Assembly: GCA_021775425.1 (NCBI GenBank) | Contig: JAJFHX010000004.1 | Span: forward strand, 1-64,000 | Origin: Hyphomicrobiales bacterium | GTDB taxonomy: Bacteria > Pseudomonadota > Alphaproteobacteria > Rhizobiales > HXMU1428-3 | Reading direction: 5' to 3' | DNA: 64,000 bases | In this document: piece by piece, positions 59,013 to 64,000 of the stretch | Layout of the letters: each line of letters starts with the position of its first letter | How positions within the stretch are numbered: the first letter of the stretch is position 1 | The notes under the pieces: model-generated | Told to the model about the DNA's origin: nothing | Database searches by the model: none | What the model saw: only the letters and a program-made list of their open reading frames with translations | Made by a program: the position numbers and the translations under genes

Positions 59013-60290
59013 ATGGTGGGAGCAATTATTTTCATGGGTGAATTTACCTCACACCAGAACAGCATAACCACAGACTTTTCCGGGCAGCGGCATGACAGAA
59101 ACTGGATTGAGCAAATCTCTCTGCATCAGTTTCGCAATTATAATTCTTTAAAAGTCGAATTGTCCCCTGCGCCGGTTGTGCTTGTCGGGGCGAATGGGGC
59201 GGGCAAAACCAATTTGCTGGAAGCGGTTTCACTTTTGAGCCCAGGGCAAGGATTACGCCGGGCACCAAGCAGCGAGCTGGCTCGTTTTCAACCCTCAATA
59301 ACTGGCTCTTCCCCTCTAGCTCAACAAGACCGTGATGATAACAGCGGGCATCCTCTGGCGCGTGAATGGGCTGTTTCTGCGCTGGTACACGGGGCGATGG
59401 GGGAAGCACGTATCGGCACCGGCGTTTCGGGGCGTTCAGCTTCAGACGCAGCGCGGCGAAAAGTGCGCATTGACGGGGCGACGCTCAACTCAACCACACC
59501 GCTTGGCGAATCCATTCAGATTTTATGGCTAACGCCTTCAATGGACGGCTTGTTTACAGGTGCCGCTTCTGAGCGACGGCGCTTTCTTGACCGACTGATG
59601 CTGGTGTTTAACCCACTGACACGCAAACAATGGAACCAGTTTGAGCGAGCGATGCGGCAGCGTAACAAGCTCTTAGAAGGGCCTGATAATTCTGATTATC
59701 TGTTTGATGGGCTTGAAATGCAGATGGCCGAATATGGCGTTGCACTGGCAGCCAGCAGGCTTGAAGCCATTGAGCGATTGCGCGGTGTTATTCGTGACAC
59801 CCGCTCAGACCTTAGTGCCTTTCCCTTTGCAACACTTGCGCTTGAGGGCACGCTTGAAACGGCCTTAGAGACAAAGGCGGCGATAGATGTTGAAGATGAT
59901 TACCGACTGATGCTGCGCCAGAATCGCAGCCAGGACCGAGCCGCCAGACGCACGCTGATTGGCCCGCACAGGACTGACCTGCTGGTTGGTCACGGGCCAA
60001 AATCAATGCCGGCGCGGTTTTGTTCTACAGGCGAGCAAAAAGCCCTGCTAACCGGGCTTATTCTCGCCCATGCGCGGCTGGTTTTTGACAAGGCTGGTGG
60101 TTACGCTCCGCTGCTGTTACTCGATGAAATTGCAGCCCATTTTGACGAAAAAAGACGCCATGCTCTTTATGAAGAAATTCTCAAACTGAACTGTCAGGCA
60201 TGGATGACCGGGACAGATGTTTCCAGCTTTGAATATTTTGGTAAAAATGCCCAGATTTTTACTGTTGATGGTGCTGAAATAGTCGCATAA
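59013..60290 (+). CDS. recF: DNA replication/repair protein RecF
   Basis: ISLHQFRNYNSLKVELSPAPVVLVGANGAGKTNLLEAVSLLSPGQGLR; FCSTGEQKALLTGLILAHARL; LLLLDEIAAHFDEKRR. Confidence 0.97.
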   Translation: MVGAIIFMGEFTSHQNSITTDFSGQRHDRNWIEQISLHQFRNYNSLKVELSPAPVVLVGANGAGKTNLLEAVSLLSPGQGLRRAPSSELARFQPSITGSSPLAQQDRDDNSGHPLAREWAVSALVHGAMGEARIGTGVSGRSASDAARRKVRIDGATLNSTTPLGESIQILWLTPSMDGLFTGAASERRRFLDRLMLVFNPLTRKQWNQFERAMRQRNKLLEGPDNSDYLFDGLEMQMAEYGVALAASRLEAIERLRGVIRDTRSDLSAFPFATLALEGTLETALETKAAIDVEDDYRLMLRQNRSQDRAARRTLIGPHRTDLLVGHGPKSMPARFCSTGEQKALLTGLILAHARLVFDKAGGYAPLLLLDEIAAHFDEKRRHALYEEILKLNCQAWMTGTDVSSFEYFGKNAQIFTVDGAEIVA

Positions 60291-60529
60291 TTATTCCATC
60301 TATGCTAATGTATTTCCAATATAAATAGCGGGTTTGATGCGTGTTATCCCTTTGTTTGATTTGAACTTTTTTATGGCCGTGTTTTTGGTACTCATTTCGC
60401 ACTCAGAGGGCCGGAAACTGCGGTTTTAAAAGTTTGGATCACTTCGGCACGAATTAACTCTATTTTGCACTTTTCGGTAAGGTATTTCGGTAAGCTAACC
60501 GGAACGCGCAGCACAGTTTACAGCCCTGA

Positions 60530-63022
<2,493 letters not shown>

Positions 63023-63063
63023 CAGTTTTGAACCTGAATGAAACGAAACGCATTGGCTTCATT

Positions 63064-63792
63064 TCAGACGTTGTAAATCAGCACGACCAGCTCTAGTGGC
63101 CCGTGGGCGCCGAGGGTTAGTGTTTGTTCGATGTCTGCTGTTCTTGAAGGGCCGCTGATGAGGTTTAGTGACCGTTTAGGAAACAGCGGTTCATTGCTAA
63201 CTCCTTGTTTTTCTACTGATATTTCCTCACCAAACTGATAGGCCTGTTCGTATGTCTGGTGAATGGTTTGAGCGTCCAGCAATGCGATGTGACAGGTCGG
63301 CAGATAATTTAACGGTGTCGGGTTTTCTGGTCCTGATGTGAAAAACAGAGTGCCTGTCTCAGCAGCCGCGGCAAAGGCATGGGTCATGGCGAGGTTGAGA
63401 TCGCTGACTTTCTGGCCATTGTTACTTACCAGCTTCAGCTCAGGTGCCAGCTGCCAGTTTAGTGACTGAATAAACGGATTTTCACCAATCATAATTTCTG
63501 TGCCGTAATTTTTTGTGGCCAGAACCTCTGAAAGCTTTTGCGGAATTAGCTCTGCATTCGCGAGATCATAAAGTTCGGTGTTTTGCGCTTTTAAGAATTC
63601 TCTTAGCCTTTCAAGGCACGCGTCTTTATCAAGCACGTCTGGCTGGTAAGGACTGATCTCGCGCACAGTTTCTAGCTGCTCAACAGAAGCTGCCCGTTTT
63701 CCGGTCGGGTCCGCTTGGCTAACGGCTTTTGATAGATTTTTCATGAAACGGTTGCGGCGTTCTTCAGACTTTTGCTGCTGTGACAGGCTCAT
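63064..63792 (-). CDS. lutC: LUD domain protein, LutC-like
   Basis: AAAAETGTLFFTSGPENPTPLNYLPTCHIALLDAQTI ... NLISGPSRTADIEQTLTLGAHGPLELVVLIYNV. Confidence 0.9.
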   Translation of the reverse strand: MSLSQQQKSEERRNRFMKNLSKAVSQADPTGKRAASVEQLETVREISPYQPDVLDKDACLERLREFLKAQNTELYDLANAELIPQKLSEVLATKNYGTEIMIGENPFIQSLNWQLAPELKLVSNNGQKVSDLNLAMTHAFAAAAETGTLFFTSGPENPTPLNYLPTCHIALLDAQTIHQTYEQAYQFGEEISVEKQGVSNEPLFPKRSLNLISGPSRTADIEQTLTLGAHGPLELVVLIYNV

Positions 63793-64000
63793 TGTTGTTG
63801 CTCATTTTTGTTTTTTGACATTTTTTCTCTCCATTCAGACTGGAAACTTCTGGTGGCTAATCTTGGGAGGGTTCTGTGTTTCAGCCAGGATTTTGCACCG
63901 GGTGCATATCGCATCAGTGCATTCTGCCTTCCGGCCCATGAGGCGATGGGAAGTGAAACCCTTAAAGCAAAGTTATATAATCTGGGTCGCTTGGCGAGAC
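63789..64000 (-). CDS. lutB: LutB-like iron-sulfur/LUD protein, C-terminal fragment (runs off the right edge)
   Basis: My reverse-frame translation: RLAKRPRLYNFALRVSLPIASWAGRQNALMRYAPGAKSWLKHRTLPRLATRSFQSEWREKMSKNKNEQQ*, resembling LutB C-termini; its TGA stop overlaps the lutC ATG. Confidence 0.72.
   Translation of the reverse strand, partial: LAKRPRLYNFALRVSLPIASWAGRQNALMRYAPGAKSWLKHRTLPRLATRSFQSEWREKMSKNKNEQQQ

Overview
The window looks alphaproteobacterial and chromosomal, with mostly housekeeping genes and little accessory DNA. Identified content: (1) a P4-type tyrosine integrase truncated by the left edge, with a tRNA-Ser 3'-end-like/terminator sequence just upstream of its start; (2) a small metabolic block (Tat-exported HAD, GcvA-type LysR, SnoaL-like, SDR, isochorismatase, EamA transporter); (3) gapR (DUF2312), rsmB, a heparinase II/III protein with a very long low-complexity tail, purH, a reductase/epimerase, queG, fzlA-like GST, uppP and msrB; (4) the phosphate regulon phoR-pstSCAB-phoU-phoB with tandem 22-bp Pho boxes, and ppk2 divergent from phoR; (5) a co-directional 16-kb block running MocR-type PLP regulator - ccmF - ccmG - ccmH - ccmI - hemA - ccmE - fnr - ccoNOQP - ccoGHIS; (6) two hybrid histidine kinases around comM and a DUF1287 gene, then gluQRS; (7) rpsT, a ~2.3-kb ORF-poor and repeat-containing gap, then dnaA-dnaN-recF-gyrB, a candidate oriC region; (8) lutC and the C-terminal end of lutB. 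I found no CRISPR array, complete tRNA or rRNA, or obvious defence system or biosynthetic cluster. The candidates for something undescribed are the MocR regulator translationally coupled to the cytochrome c maturation/ALA synthase operon, with PdxR-like AAAGTGGT direct repeats upstream, and the repeat-rich gap before dnaA. All calls come from reading the sequence; no searches were run.
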